Of a stretch of 64,000 nucleotides of DNA, positions 37,412-46,379 are shown piece by piece (the stretch's first letter is position 1; the number at the start of each line of letters is the position of its first letter). Origin of the DNA: Bradyrhizobium symbiodeficiens (GTDB taxonomy: Bacteria; Pseudomonadota; Alphaproteobacteria; Rhizobiales; Xanthobacteraceae); contig NZ_CP029427.2 of NCBI RefSeq assembly GCF_002266465.3, forward strand, positions 4,900,501-4,964,500. The letters are read 5' to 3'. The notes below the pieces were generated by a model. That model worked only from the letters and a program-made list of their open reading frames with translations. It ran no database searches and was not told where the DNA came from. The translations under genes were made by a program, and so were the position numbers.

Positions 37412-38176
37412 TCAATTCGGCTTTTGCGTCGGCTTGCCGTCGATCTTCGGCAACTCGCCGGCAGAGGCCGACTGATCGCCGCCGCCATTGGCACGGCGGG
37501 CCATCTCGACCGTCAGCTTCTCGGCGGCCTCCGGCGACATCAGTCCCATGATGTCCGACATCTTCCGTGGCGCGATCGCCGAGGCGATCTCGATCAGCAC
37601 GCCCATCTCGAGCCGGTCGAACACCCGCGCAGCGTCCTTGGGCTTCATGCCCTCGTACATGGTCACGAGGCCCTTCATCCGCTGGGCTTCGGCCGCCTTC
37701 TGCTCGGCCTGCGTCGCGGAGATGCGGGTTTCCACCGCCTTCATCTCCTCGACCTTGCCTTCGATGCGCTTCTCGGCCGACTTCAACAGGCTCTCGCGGA
37801 TGTCGATCTCGCGCTGGCGGGCCTCGATCTCCTGGCGGCGCGCCTGCAACCGTTCGAGGATCGCGCGCTCGGAGGCCGAGATCTGCGGCTGGGCTTCGTC
37901 GATCTTGACCACGGTGCCTTCCGGCTTGGTCTCGGGCGCGGCGGGCTTGGGCGCCTCCTTCGGCGCGCCGTGGGTCGAGCCGGTGATGATCTCCGGCTCC
38001 TCGCGGCCGGTCGGGAAGTTCAGATTTTCCTCCGCCCAGGACTTCTTGGTCTGGTTCGGCTTGTAGTCGAAGACGTAGCCGCCATTGATCACGAGGCCCG
38101 CCACCTTCAGCGTGGCGAGACCTGCGATGGCGACCAGGACGACCGGGATGACGCGGATGTTACGAAAGGACTTCAT
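37412..38176 (-). CDS. motE: MotE-family flagellar motor protein
   Basis: The 254-residue protein has an N-terminal membrane anchor or signal (about residues 9-31), a long coiled coil (about 100-170: RRQEIEARQREIDIRESLLK) and an MgtE-N-like domain (about 170-225: MYEGMKPKDAARVFDRLEM, MSDIMGLMSPEAAEKL). That is the MotE pattern of Rhizobiales, where MotE is a periplasmic chaperone for stator components. It lies 10 bases after the DUF6468 gene and upstream of the large TPR gene. Confidence 0.88.
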   Translation of the reverse strand: MKSFRNIRVIPVVLVAIAGLATLKVAGLVINGGYVFDYKPNQTKKSWAEENLNFPTGREEPEIITGSTHGAPKEAPKPAAPETKPEGTVVKIDEAQPQISASERAILERLQARRQEIEARQREIDIRESLLKSAEKRIEGKVEEMKAVETRISATQAEQKAAEAQRMKGLVTMYEGMKPKDAARVFDRLEMGVLIEIASAIAPRKMSDIMGLMSPEAAEKLTVEMARRANGGGDQSASAGELPKIDGKPTQKPN

Positions 38177-38185
38177 ACCCTGACT

Positions 38186-38632
38186 TTATGCGGCAAGGCC
38201 GTTGGACCGTCGGCGTTCGGAGAAGGCTTCGGCCGCAGCCGCCACCGCCTTCGCCGACGAGGGCTTGGCTGCGGACGCGACGACCGTTTCGGGATTGGTC
38301 ATGGGGCGCGCCGCGATCGCGATCTTGGACAACCGCCGCACCACGTTGTCGGCTTCGCCGAGCTGCTTGTAGAGCTGGTCCGACATCTGCGTCGCCGCGA
38401 CGAGCTGGCTGCCGAGGTTCTCGTTGACGTCGCGCACGGCGAGCTTCAGCCCGCCGATCGCGCGCTCGGCGATCTCGGTCGCTGTGATCAGCTCGCCGAT
38501 CACCGCCTTCAGCGAATGCTCGTCCGCCTTCAGCCGCGTCAGCCGCTTGTTGAGCATGACGCAGTAGAAGATCGTCAGCATCAGCAGGATAGCCACCAGC
38601 GTCTCGATCGCCATTCCAAGGGAGTGGTTCAT
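38186..38632 (-). CDS. DUF6468 protein, conserved in alphaproteobacterial flagellar clusters
   Basis: The 148-residue protein has one N-terminal membrane helix (about residues 5-25: MAIETLVAILLMLTIFYCVML) followed by a helical, possibly coiled-coil region (RLKADEHSLKAVIGELITATEIAERAIGGL) and a low-complexity Ala-rich tail. Its ATG overlaps the fliM stop (ATGA at 38629-38632), which couples their translation. The position between fliM and motE points to a role near the switch or stator. The name follows my recollection of the family; function unknown. Confidence 0.8.
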   Translation of the reverse strand: MNHSLGMAIETLVAILLMLTIFYCVMLNKRLTRLKADEHSLKAVIGELITATEIAERAIGGLKLAVRDVNENLGSQLVAATQMSDQLYKQLGEADNVVRRLSKIAIAARPMTNPETVVASAAKPSSAKAVAAAAEAFSERRRSNGLAA

Positions 38633-39831
38633 GGGGCCTCCATCATCTTGTTCTGCTCGTCCACCTTCTCGAACATCGCAAGTGTCGTACTTGGCTTGCG
38701 CAAGGGTTTCGTCACGCGGATCGCGACGCGGTCGCCGACCCGGCCCATCCGCCCCTCGGTCAGCGTGACGTCGCCGCAGCGCACGGTGACGTTGGCGTCG
38801 GCGCGCATGTCCAGCGGCAGCGTGTCGCCGACCTTGAGCCGCATCAGCTGCTTGAGCGGAATCTCGGCCTCGTAGAGCACGGCATCGACGGCGATCTCCG
38901 CCTGCACGATCTCGGTGGCGAAATGGCCTTCCCAGACCGGATCGCGGCCGAACTTTTCGCCCATGAACATCTGGAGCAGAACGCCCCGGATCGGTTCGAT
39001 GGTCGCGTAAGGCAGCAGCAGCTCGATGTTGCCGCCGCGGTCTTCCATGTCGATGCGCAGGCGCACCAGGATCGCAGCGTTGGCGGGACGGCTGATCGCG
39101 GCGAAACGCGGATTGGTCTCGAGCCGGTCGATCGTGAAGGTCACCGGCGACAGCGGCCGGAACGCCTGCTCGGCGTCGGCCATGACCACCTCGACCAGCC
39201 GCTTGACCAGCTCGGTCTCGATCGTGGTGTAGGGCCGCCCCTCGATGCGGAGCTGGCTGGTGCCGCGGCGGCCGCCGAGCAGCACATCGATCATCGAGTA
39301 GATCAGGCTGGAATCGACCACCGCCATGCCGAAATTGTCCCACTCTTCGGCCTTGAAGACGGTGAGGACGGCGGGCAGCGGGATCGAATTCATGTAATCG
39401 CCGAAGCGCACCGAGGTGATGCGGTCGAGCGAGACTTCGACGTTGTCGGAGGTGAAATTGCGCAAGCTCGTCGTCAGCAGCCGCACCAGGCGGTCGAAGA
39501 CGATTTCGAGCATCGGCAGACGCTCGTAGGAGACCATCGCCGAATCGATGATGGCGCGAATGCCGGAATGGTCGTCGAGGGTGACGTCGCCGACGGCGAA
39601 GCCGAGGAGGTTGTCGATCTCCTCCTGCGACAGCACCCTCTCGCCGGAGTTCTTGCCGGTGCCGAGATCGCGGCTGCCGTCCTCGACCATGGCCGCCCAT
39701 TGCAGGGCCATGGTCTCCGATAGTTCGTTTTCGGCGGCAGCCTTCGCGGCCTCCGCGGGATCCTCGGAATCGAGCGATGCCTCCCATTGGGCGGCAATCG
39801 CATCCTGGTCCATTTGCTCGTTGCCGGCCAT
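38629..39831 (-). CDS. fliM: Flagellar motor switch protein FliM
   Basis: The 400-residue switch protein has the N-terminal LSQEEIDNLLGF (CheY-P-binding type motif placed about residue 70), a CheC-like middle domain (SVRFGDYMNSIPLPAVLTVF, EWDNFGMAVVDSSLIYSMID) and a C-terminal SpoA domain (LKVGDTLPLDM, VRCGDVTLTEGRMGRVGDRVAIRV). It forms the C-ring with FliG and FliN. It lies 29 bases after fliL. Confidence 0.97.
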   Translation of the reverse strand: MAGNEQMDQDAIAAQWEASLDSEDPAEAAKAAAENELSETMALQWAAMVEDGSRDLGTGKNSGERVLSQEEIDNLLGFAVGDVTLDDHSGIRAIIDSAMVSYERLPMLEIVFDRLVRLLTTSLRNFTSDNVEVSLDRITSVRFGDYMNSIPLPAVLTVFKAEEWDNFGMAVVDSSLIYSMIDVLLGGRRGTSQLRIEGRPYTTIETELVKRLVEVVMADAEQAFRPLSPVTFTIDRLETNPRFAAISRPANAAILVRLRIDMEDRGGNIELLLPYATIEPIRGVLLQMFMGEKFGRDPVWEGHFATEIVQAEIAVDAVLYEAEIPLKQLMRLKVGDTLPLDMRADANVTVRCGDVTLTEGRMGRVGDRVAIRVTKPLRKPSTTLAMFEKVDEQNKMMEAP

Positions 39832-39860
39832 GACGCTAGCCCGTTACCTTCCGCAAGCCG

Positions 39861-40361
39861 TCACTGGATCACGACTTCCTTGAACAGCACCGCGCTGACC
39901 TGGACCGGGGCGACCGCCGCGTTGACGCGCTTGGTCAGCTCCTCCTTGAGGCGGAAGATGCCGGCCGACCCGTTGAGGTCGGAGGGACGCAGCTCGCGCA
40001 CGTAAGTCTGGAAGATGTCGGTGACGCGCGGCATCGTCGGCTTGATCGCCTCGATCTGCTTCTCTTCCTTCAGCTCCAGCACGATCTTCAGCCGCAGATA
40101 TTGCACGCGCTCGCCGGGCGCGCCGGCGAGATTGACCATGATGTCGGGGACGTCGACGAAGGACGGCGGCTTCGGCGGGGGTGCTGCCTCGGCATGATGC
40201 TCGTCGTCGCCGTGACGAAAGAAGAAGAACCAGGTCGCAGCACCGCCGCCGAGCACGGCGAGCAGGCCGACGGCCATGATGATGAGCTTCAGCTTGTTCT
40301 TCGGCGGAGCGGCTTCCGCGCCTTCAGCGGCTGCGCCGCCTTCCGCTTCGTTCTCTGCCAT
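39861..40361 (-). CDS. fliL: Flagellar basal-body protein FliL
   Basis: The 166-residue protein has a short cytoplasmic part, one membrane segment (LKLIIMAVGLLAVLGGGAATWFFFF, near residues 24-48) and the periplasmic FliL domain (DIMVNLAGAPGERVQYLRLKIVLEL). FliL surrounds the stator and supports torque. ATG 40361 is chosen over an upstream in-frame start. First gene of fliL-fliM-DUF6468-motE. Confidence 0.95.
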   Translation of the reverse strand: MAENEAEGGAAAEGAEAAPPKNKLKLIIMAVGLLAVLGGGAATWFFFFRHGDDEHHAEAAPPPKPPSFVDVPDIMVNLAGAPGERVQYLRLKIVLELKEEKQIEAIKPTMPRVTDIFQTYVRELRPSDLNGSAGIFRLKEELTKRVNAAVAPVQVSAVLFKEVVIQ

Positions 40362-40480
40362 GATCGCCGCGCCCGGATCTCTCAAAGGGGTCGAAAGAGC
40401 GAAGCCTCAAGACAAGAACGCGATACAAATGCCCCGGCGCGATGCGCTCCTCTTCATGCAAACGCTACGGTAATAATGGT

Positions 40481-40550
40481 TAACGGAACCTTTCGATTGG
40501 GCATCCACTAGGAAAAATCTGCCGGGCAGACATGGCTAACAGAACCTTTC
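40481..40550. promoter_or_regulatory. Twin direct repeat TAACNGAACCTTTC in the fliL-flgF spacer
   Basis: TAACGGAACCTTTC at 40481-40494 and TAACAGAACCTTTC at 40537-40550 lie 56 bases apart, about five helical turns, in the divergent spacer. They contain TTAA/CTAA-N7-TTTC, a weak CtrA-like pattern. They may be regulator sites for both operons. The rest of 40362-40737 has no gene. Confidence 0.45.
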
Positions 40551-40737
40551 TGCCGCCCTCCGACGCCCCGCAAAAATAAGCAAGCCGCTGAAATTACAAA
40601 CTTTTTCAGGTTGGCACGGCTTTCGCTGAGAAAGGATCGAGACCGAACGGTTTGGGAGAACCCGACGGTCTCGTTCACGGGGTCCGCCACGGCGCTTGGG
40701 AGAGCGAAATGGCAGATCCGCTCAGGGGAGATTTCCG

Positions 40738-41499
40738 ATGCAGAACGCGCTTCTGATCGGCTTGTCACGGCAGATGACGTTGGAACGGCAGATGGATGTC
40801 ATCGCCAACAACGTCGCCAATGCCAACACCAACGGCTTCAAGGCCGACCATTCGCTGTTCGAGGAATTCCTCAACTCGAACGCGCGCGAGGACAATTTCG
40901 TCGGCGCGGACCGTCGTGTCTCCTACGTGCAGGACCGCGGCACCTACCGCGACATCGGCCAGGGGCCGATGGAGGCGACCAGCAACCCGCTCGACATGGC
41001 GATCGACGGCAACGCCTATTTCGCCGTGCAGGCCAATGGCGGCGAGATGTTCACGCGCGACGGCAAGTTCTCGCTCAACAGCACCGGTCAGCTCGTCACC
41101 CCGAGCGGCAATCTGGTGCTCGGCACCGGCGGCCCGATCACCTTCCAGCCGACCGATCACGACATCAACGTCGCGCCGGACGGCACCATCACGGTGCTCG
41201 AAGGCACCGCCAAGACCGACTCGATCCGCGGCAAGATCCGCATGGCCTCGTTCGACGATCCGACCAAGCTGACCAAGCTCGGCGCCAATCTCTATTCCGC
41301 CGGCTCCGCCACCCAGCAGCCCGATGCCAAATCCACCGTGCGCCAGGGCTATCTCGAGAAGTCGAACGTGAATTCGGTCGGCGAGATGACCCGCATGGTC
41401 GAAGTCATGCGCAGCTACACCGCCATCGCCAACCTGCTCCAGCAGCAGAGCGACCTCCACAAATCGGCGATCGAGAAGCTCGCCGACGTTCCGGCCTGA
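40738..41499 (+). CDS. flgF: Flagellar basal-body rod protein FlgF
   Basis: The 253-residue proximal rod protein has MDVIANNVANANTNGFKADH near the N terminus and SNVNSVGEMTRMVEVMRSYTAI at the C-terminal helix. ATG 40738 follows GGGAG. First gene of the plus-strand operon flgF-flgG-flgA-flgH. Confidence 0.96.
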   Translation: MQNALLIGLSRQMTLERQMDVIANNVANANTNGFKADHSLFEEFLNSNAREDNFVGADRRVSYVQDRGTYRDIGQGPMEATSNPLDMAIDGNAYFAVQANGGEMFTRDGKFSLNSTGQLVTPSGNLVLGTGGPITFQPTDHDINVAPDGTITVLEGTAKTDSIRGKIRMASFDDPTKLTKLGANLYSAGSATQQPDAKSTVRQGYLEKSNVNSVGEMTRMVEVMRSYTAIANLLQQQSDLHKSAIEKLADVPA

Positions 41500-41515
41500 T
41501 TGAAGGAGAACTGAG

Positions 41516-42304
41516 ATGCAGGCGCTTCACACCGCGGCGACCGGAATGGCGGCACAGGAACTCAACGTTCAGGTGATCTCCAACAACATCGCGAACCTCC
41601 GCACCACCGGCTTCAAGAAGCAGACCGCGGCGTTCCAGGACCTGATCTACGAGCACGTTCGCCGCGTCGGCGCGCAGGCCTCGGACCAGGGCACCATCCT
41701 GCCCGTCGGCGTCGACATCGGCGGCGGCGTCAAGACCGTCGGCACGCCGCGCAGCATGACGCAGGGCACGCTGTCGCAGACCGGCAACGATCTCGACCTC
41801 GCGATGTCCGGCGAAGGTTTTTTCAAGATCCTGATGCCCGACGGCACCTACCAGTACACCCGCGACGGCACCTTCCAGATGGACAACCAGGGCCGCGTCG
41901 TCACCGCCCAGGGCAACCCGGTGCAGCCGACGATCACGATCCCGAACAACGCCTCCGGCATCTCGGTGAGCGAGCAGGGCCAGGTCTCGGTGACGCTGCC
42001 GGGCTCGTCGACCTCCTCGATCGTCGGCCAGATCGGCGTGACCCGCTTCATCAACAAGGCCGGCCTGCAGCCGGTCGGCAGCAACCAGTTCACCGAGACG
42101 CCGTCGTCCGGCCCGCCGCAGGACGGCACCGCGAACTCCGAGGGCTACGGCAAGATCACGCAAGGCAGCCTCGAGCAGGCCAATGTCGACGTCGTCTCGG
42201 AGATGAGCGACCTGATCGCCGCGCAGCGCGCCTACGAGATGAACGCCAAGGTGATCAGCGCCGCCGACCAGATGATGCAATCGACCACGGCGCTGTTCCG
42301 CTGA
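41516..42304 (+). CDS. flgG: Flagellar distal rod protein FlgG
   Basis: The 262-residue protein is a full-length FlgG: MQALHTAATGMAAQELNVQV start, ISNNIANLRTTGFKK, and C-terminal SNVxxV-type segment EQANVDVVSEMSDLIAAQRAYEMN. It forms the distal rod. 16 bases after flgF. Confidence 0.98.
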   Translation: MQALHTAATGMAAQELNVQVISNNIANLRTTGFKKQTAAFQDLIYEHVRRVGAQASDQGTILPVGVDIGGGVKTVGTPRSMTQGTLSQTGNDLDLAMSGEGFFKILMPDGTYQYTRDGTFQMDNQGRVVTAQGNPVQPTITIPNNASGISVSEQGQVSVTLPGSSTSSIVGQIGVTRFINKAGLQPVGSNQFTETPSSGPPQDGTANSEGYGKITQGSLEQANVDVVSEMSDLIAAQRAYEMNAKVISAADQMMQSTTALFR

Positions 42305-42314
42305 GGTGATGACG

Positions 42315-43448
42315 ATGATCCGCACCACCCTCGCCACCCTCTTCGCCCTGCTCGCGCTGGCCCTGCCGGCAGCGGCCAAGGACGACTTCATCGCCTCGCC
42401 GACGCTGCGCGCGAGCGTCACCGTGACTTCGGACGTGGTGCGGGTCGGCGATCTCATCGACAATGCCGGATCGGCCGCGCTGATCCCGGTCTACCGCTCG
42501 CCCGATCTCGGCACCACCGGCACGCTGACGGTCGGCCAGGTGCTGTCGGTGCTCCGCGCCAAGCAGGTGATCGGCGTCATGACCGGCGACCTCAAGGAGG
42601 TCCAGGTCACCCGCCTCGCCCGCACGCTGGCGAACAAGGATCTCGAAACCGCGGTCGCATCGGCGCTCGAGCGCCGCTTCGGCCTCGGGGACGCCGCCAA
42701 CATCAACGTCACCTTCGACCGCGGCGTCGCCGAGATGCGGCTGGATGCCTCCAACTCCGGCGCGCTGCAGCCGGTCGCAACCCGCTATGACGCCCGCAGC
42801 GGCCGTTTCGACATCGCCTTCGAGATCGCCAACGACAACAATTCGACCCCGACCAAGCTGCGCTTCACCGGTACCGCGATCGAGACGGTGGAAGTGGCCG
42901 TGCTGACGCGCGACATCGACCGTGCCGAGCTCCTGAAATCCTCCGACGTCACGCTGGAGCGCCGGCCGAAGGCCGAGGTCACCGGCGAGGCCGCCTCGCG
43001 CGAGCGCAGCGTCGGGATGCAGCTGCGCCGGCCGATGCGGGCAGGCACGCCGCTCCGCGTCGCCGACATGGTCAAGCCCGAATTGGTGGTGCGCGATCAG
43101 GCCGTCACCATCATCTACCAGGTGCCCGGCGTCTACCTCACCACGCGCGGCAAGGCGGTCGAGAGCGGCGCCGAGGGCGACGCCGTCAGCGTGGTCAATG
43201 TGCAAACCAAGCGGACGTTGACCGGCACCGTCACCGGCCGCGGCCAGGTGACGATCGAGGGCGCGAGCCACTCCGCACCGATGGTGCCCGCGGTCGAGCA
43301 GACCTCCTCGCTCAAGCGCGATGAGGCGCCCGCCCCCGTCGACACCGCAGCACTCCTCCGGAACCTGGTGCAGGCCCCCGCGTCGCCGGCCCAGATCGCA
43401 GAAGCCCAGATCCCGCAAGCTCGCGCCTCGCAAGCTCAAGCCAAGTAA
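42315..43448 (+). CDS. flgA: Flagellar P-ring assembly protein FlgA
   Basis: The protein has a signal peptide (about 20 residues, cleavage after PAAA) and a SAF/FlgA-type domain (SSDVTLERRPKAEV, GMQLRRPMRAGTPLRVADM, GAEGDAVSVVNVQTKRTLTG). A Pro/Ala/Gln-rich C-terminal extension follows. FlgA is a periplasmic chaperone for the P-ring protein FlgI. In-frame GTG 42306 and ATG 42309 exist; ATG 42315 has the best spacing from GAGGTG. Confidence 0.95.
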   Translation: MIRTTLATLFALLALALPAAAKDDFIASPTLRASVTVTSDVVRVGDLIDNAGSAALIPVYRSPDLGTTGTLTVGQVLSVLRAKQVIGVMTGDLKEVQVTRLARTLANKDLETAVASALERRFGLGDAANINVTFDRGVAEMRLDASNSGALQPVATRYDARSGRFDIAFEIANDNNSTPTKLRFTGTAIETVEVAVLTRDIDRAELLKSSDVTLERRPKAEVTGEAASRERSVGMQLRRPMRAGTPLRVADMVKPELVVRDQAVTIIYQVPGVYLTTRGKAVESGAEGDAVSVVNVQTKRTLTGTVTGRGQVTIEGASHSAPMVPAVEQTSSLKRDEAPAPVDTAALLRNLVQAPASPAQIAEAQIPQARASQAQAK

Positions 43449-43457
43449 GAGTTCGTC

Positions 43458-44219
43458 ATGTCCGCTTTCAGTTCGGCTTACCGTCTTCGTCGCATCGCGA
43501 TCTCCGCCCTGCTGCTGGCCTCTTGCGCGCTGGGCGGCTGTTCCTCGATCGACCGCCTGTCGCAGATCGGCGAGCAACCGAAATTGTCCGCGATTGACAA
43601 TCCGACGACGCAGCCGGGCTACAAGCCGGTACAGATGCCGATGCCGAAGCCGGAGGTCGCCTCCTACAATCCGAACTCGCTGTGGCGCAACGGCAGCCGC
43701 GCCTTCTTCAAGGACCAGCGCGCCCGCCAGGTCGGCGACCTCCTGACCGTGACCGTGAACATCACGGACAAGGCCAACATCGCCAACGAGACCCAGCGCA
43801 GCCGCACCGCCAAGGAAGATTCGGGAATTACCGACTTTATCGGCAGCCAGACCGTCACGCAGCCGCTCAAGGTCCTGCCCGGTCGCCTTCTCACCACCGA
43901 CTCGACATCCTCCTCCGACGGCAAGGGCTCGGTCAATCGCACCGAAGCGTTGCAGACCAACGTCGCCGCGGTCGTCACCCAGGTGCTGCCGAACGGCAAC
44001 CTCGTGGTCGAAGGCAAGCAGGAGATCCGCGTCAACTACGAGATCCGCGAGCTCGTGGTCGCCGGCATCGTCCGGCCCGAAGACATCCAGAGCGACAACA
44101 CCATCGATTCCAGCAAGATCGCGCAAGCCCGCATCGCCTACGGCGGCCGCGGCCAGATCACGGACGTGCAGCAGCCGCGCTACGGCCAGCAAGTCATGGA
44201 CGTGCTGCTGCCCTTCTAA
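43458..44219 (+). CDS. flgH: Flagellar L-ring protein FlgH
   Basis: The 253-residue outer-membrane lipoprotein has a lipobox LGGC with Cys28 and the FlgH core (SLWRNGSRAFFKDQRARQVGDLLTVTVNI, LPNGNLVVEGKQEIRVNYE, GRGQITDVQQPRYGQQVMDVLLPF at the end). It forms the L-ring. Last gene of the flgF operon, followed by a strong terminator at 44279-44321. Confidence 0.98.
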   Translation: MSAFSSAYRLRRIAISALLLASCALGGCSSIDRLSQIGEQPKLSAIDNPTTQPGYKPVQMPMPKPEVASYNPNSLWRNGSRAFFKDQRARQVGDLLTVTVNITDKANIANETQRSRTAKEDSGITDFIGSQTVTQPLKVLPGRLLTTDSTSSSDGKGSVNRTEALQTNVAAVVTQVLPNGNLVVEGKQEIRVNYEIRELVVAGIVRPEDIQSDNTIDSSKIAQARIAYGGRGQITDVQQPRYGQQVMDVLLPF

Positions 44220-44278
44220 GTCTCTCCCGAGCTCCCACATCGTGTTCGCGAACCTAGGCGCGGGCGACGATGTACGAC

Positions 44279-44321
44279 GCGGCCTCCGGTAGCTCCCCTG
44301 CCGGAGGCCGCATGTATTTTT
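44279..44321 (+). terminator. Rho-independent terminator of the flgFGAH operon
   Basis: A perfect 11-base stem (GCGGCCTCCGG / CCGGAGGCCGC) with an 11-base loop is followed by ATGTATTTTT. Confidence 0.85.
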
Positions 44322-44402
44322 GGGATGGTTCGTATAGCGGCTGCGCGTCGGATGGTCGCATGAGAGCGGCACGCCATCCACGTCATTGCGATAGAGAAGA
44401 CC

Positions 44403-45182
44403 TCACGTAAACTCCGCCTCCACCGCCCCCAGCCCGTCCAGCTCCATCCGCACCTTGTCACCGGCCTTCAGCCACAGCGTCTTGACCAGGCTGCCCGTCA
44501 GCACGAGCTGTCCCGCGTGAAGACCCTTGCCGTCGGCGGCGAGATGGTTGGCGAGCCAGGCGAGCGCGTTGTGGGGATGACCGAGGACGTCGGCGCCGGT
44601 GCCGTGGCTGACCTCCTCGCCGTTGACGATGGCGCGGCCCTTGACCGATTTCAAATCCGGCACCGACGAGCGCGGCACGGACGGACCCAGCACGCAACCG
44701 GCGGCGAAGAAATCGTCGGCGATCAGCGACGGCGCGCCCATCGTCTCCCACTTCACGTAGCGGTCGTCGACGATCTCGATAGCGGGATGATAGGCCTCGA
44801 CGGCTTCACCAACCCATTCGGCCGTGAACGGCGCCTCGCCGGCGGCAAGGTCGCGCTTCAGGCGCACCGCGATCTCGCATTCGACGCCGACGCGGACATA
44901 GTCGGCGGCCGCGAGCCTGACGCCGCTGTCGTGCACGCCCTTCTGGAACACGCCGCCGCCGCAGGGGTGCGGAATGCCGATATATTCCTGCATCACCGGA
45001 CTGGTGCAACCGATTTTGTAACCGACCAGCGGCCCGGCATGCGGCAGCAGCAGATCGTGCAGCGCGCGCTGGACTTCGTAGCCTTCGTCCTCGTCGGCGG
45101 GAGGAACCTCAAGCGCGGCAAGCGGCGCATGGTTGCGCCGCGCCAGCGCGATCGCCTTTGCGGCTTTGAGAATATTGTCCAT
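44403..45182 (-). CDS. 2-keto-4-pentenoate hydratase family protein
   Basis: The 259-residue cytoplasmic protein belongs to the fumarylacetoacetase-fold hydratase/decarboxylase family, as in meta-cleavage of catechols. Signature stretches are GYKIGCTSPVMQEYIGI, the metal-binding VGVECEIAVRLKRDL, and the C-terminal LTGSLVKTLWLKAGDKVRMELDGLG. No other degradation gene stands beside it, so the real substrate is unknown. It is inserted between flagellar operons. Confidence 0.9.
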   Translation of the reverse strand: MDNILKAAKAIALARRNHAPLAALEVPPADEDEGYEVQRALHDLLLPHAGPLVGYKIGCTSPVMQEYIGIPHPCGGGVFQKGVHDSGVRLAAADYVRVGVECEIAVRLKRDLAAGEAPFTAEWVGEAVEAYHPAIEIVDDRYVKWETMGAPSLIADDFFAAGCVLGPSVPRSSVPDLKSVKGRAIVNGEEVSHGTGADVLGHPHNALAWLANHLAADGKGLHAGQLVLTGSLVKTLWLKAGDKVRMELDGLGAVEAEFT

Positions 45183-45258
45183 CGGCGCCGCCTCCTACGC
45201 TACCCAATCGAGGACGGCACTTCAGCACCCCCGCCGGGGCGTGACAAGGACGGGGCCC

Positions 45259-46287
45259 TCACGCCTTCACGAGACCGAGCCGGATCAGGCTTTCGGCCGT
45301 TGCGAGGATCGCTTCATTGTTGGAACGGGGCTGCCAGCCGAGCACCGACCTCGCCTTGGCGCTGGTCGAATGTCGCACCTTGCCGAGCATCGGCACGACC
45401 GCGCGCAGCAAAGGGATCCGGTTCGCAGCGAGCCGCACCAACCAGTCCGGCGCCTGAAGCCGCGGAACCCGGCCCGCCCGCGGCCCCAGTTCCCGCCGCA
45501 GCGCCTTGGCGATGTCGAGGATCGACATCGTCTCGCCGGAAACCGCGATGAAACGCTCGCCCTTCGCCTCGGGCGCCGTCATCGCCCGCAGATGCAGATC
45601 GGCGACGTCGCGCACGTCGACCACGCCGAAATAGACTCGCGGCACGGCCGGCATGGCACCGTCGAGCAGCGACTTGACGATCTCGATCGAGCCGGAGAAG
45701 TCCGGCCCGAGCACCGGACCGAAGATGCCGGCGGGATTGACCGCCGACAATTCGAGCCCGCCGCCCTCCTGCGCAATGAAATCCCAGGCCGCACGCTCGG
45801 CCAGCGTCTTGGACTTGATGTAGGGCTGCACGTCGGCGCCGCCGAGATTGGTCCAATCGGACTCGTCGAACGGCTTTTCGCGCGGCGGATGGCCGTAGCC
45901 GATCGCCCCCAGCGACGAGGTGATGACCACACGCCTGACGCCGGCATCGCGCGCGGCGCGCAGCACCCGCAGCGTACCGTCACGGGCGGGGATGATCATC
46001 TCGTTCTCGTCCCTGGGAACGCTGGTCGAGAGCGGCGAGGCGACATGGAGCACGTAGTCGCATCCCGCGACCGCCTCGCGCCAGCCCTCGTCGGCGGTGA
46101 GGTCGGCGGTGAAGAAGGACAGGCTTTCGGGCGATGCCGCCCCGCCCTCGCGCAGCATCGCCAGCACGTCGGCCTGCCGGTCCGGCCGGCGCACCGTGGT
46201 CCGCACCTGATGGCCGGCGGCGAGAAGCTGCAGGACGACATGGATGCCGACGAAGCCGGACCCGCCGGTCACCAGGACAGTGCTCAT
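45259..46287 (-). CDS. NAD-dependent epimerase/dehydratase-type (extended SDR) reductase
   Basis: The 342-residue protein has the Rossmann motif TGGSGFVG at residues 8-15, the active-site serine segment VITSSLGA and the catalytic YIKSK (YxxxK). It belongs to the dihydroflavonol-4-reductase-like group of extended SDRs. ATG 46287 is chosen over an in-frame TTG. Divergent from an HxlR regulator gene 92 bases away, which suggests control of this gene by that regulator. Confidence 0.92.
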   Translation of the reverse strand: MSTVLVTGGSGFVGIHVVLQLLAAGHQVRTTVRRPDRQADVLAMLREGGAASPESLSFFTADLTADEGWREAVAGCDYVLHVASPLSTSVPRDENEMIIPARDGTLRVLRAARDAGVRRVVITSSLGAIGYGHPPREKPFDESDWTNLGGADVQPYIKSKTLAERAAWDFIAQEGGGLELSAVNPAGIFGPVLGPDFSGSIEIVKSLLDGAMPAVPRVYFGVVDVRDVADLHLRAMTAPEAKGERFIAVSGETMSILDIAKALRRELGPRAGRVPRLQAPDWLVRLAANRIPLLRAVVPMLGKVRHSTSAKARSVLGWQPRSNNEAILATAESLIRLGLVKA

Positions 46288-46379
46288 TGCCAAATTCCCT
46301 CATTGCCCAGGCCGGCGAATTGGTTCCGCCACCTGCTCAGGGCCGCATCTGGTCACTATCTCAGGGGACAACAAGTAGA

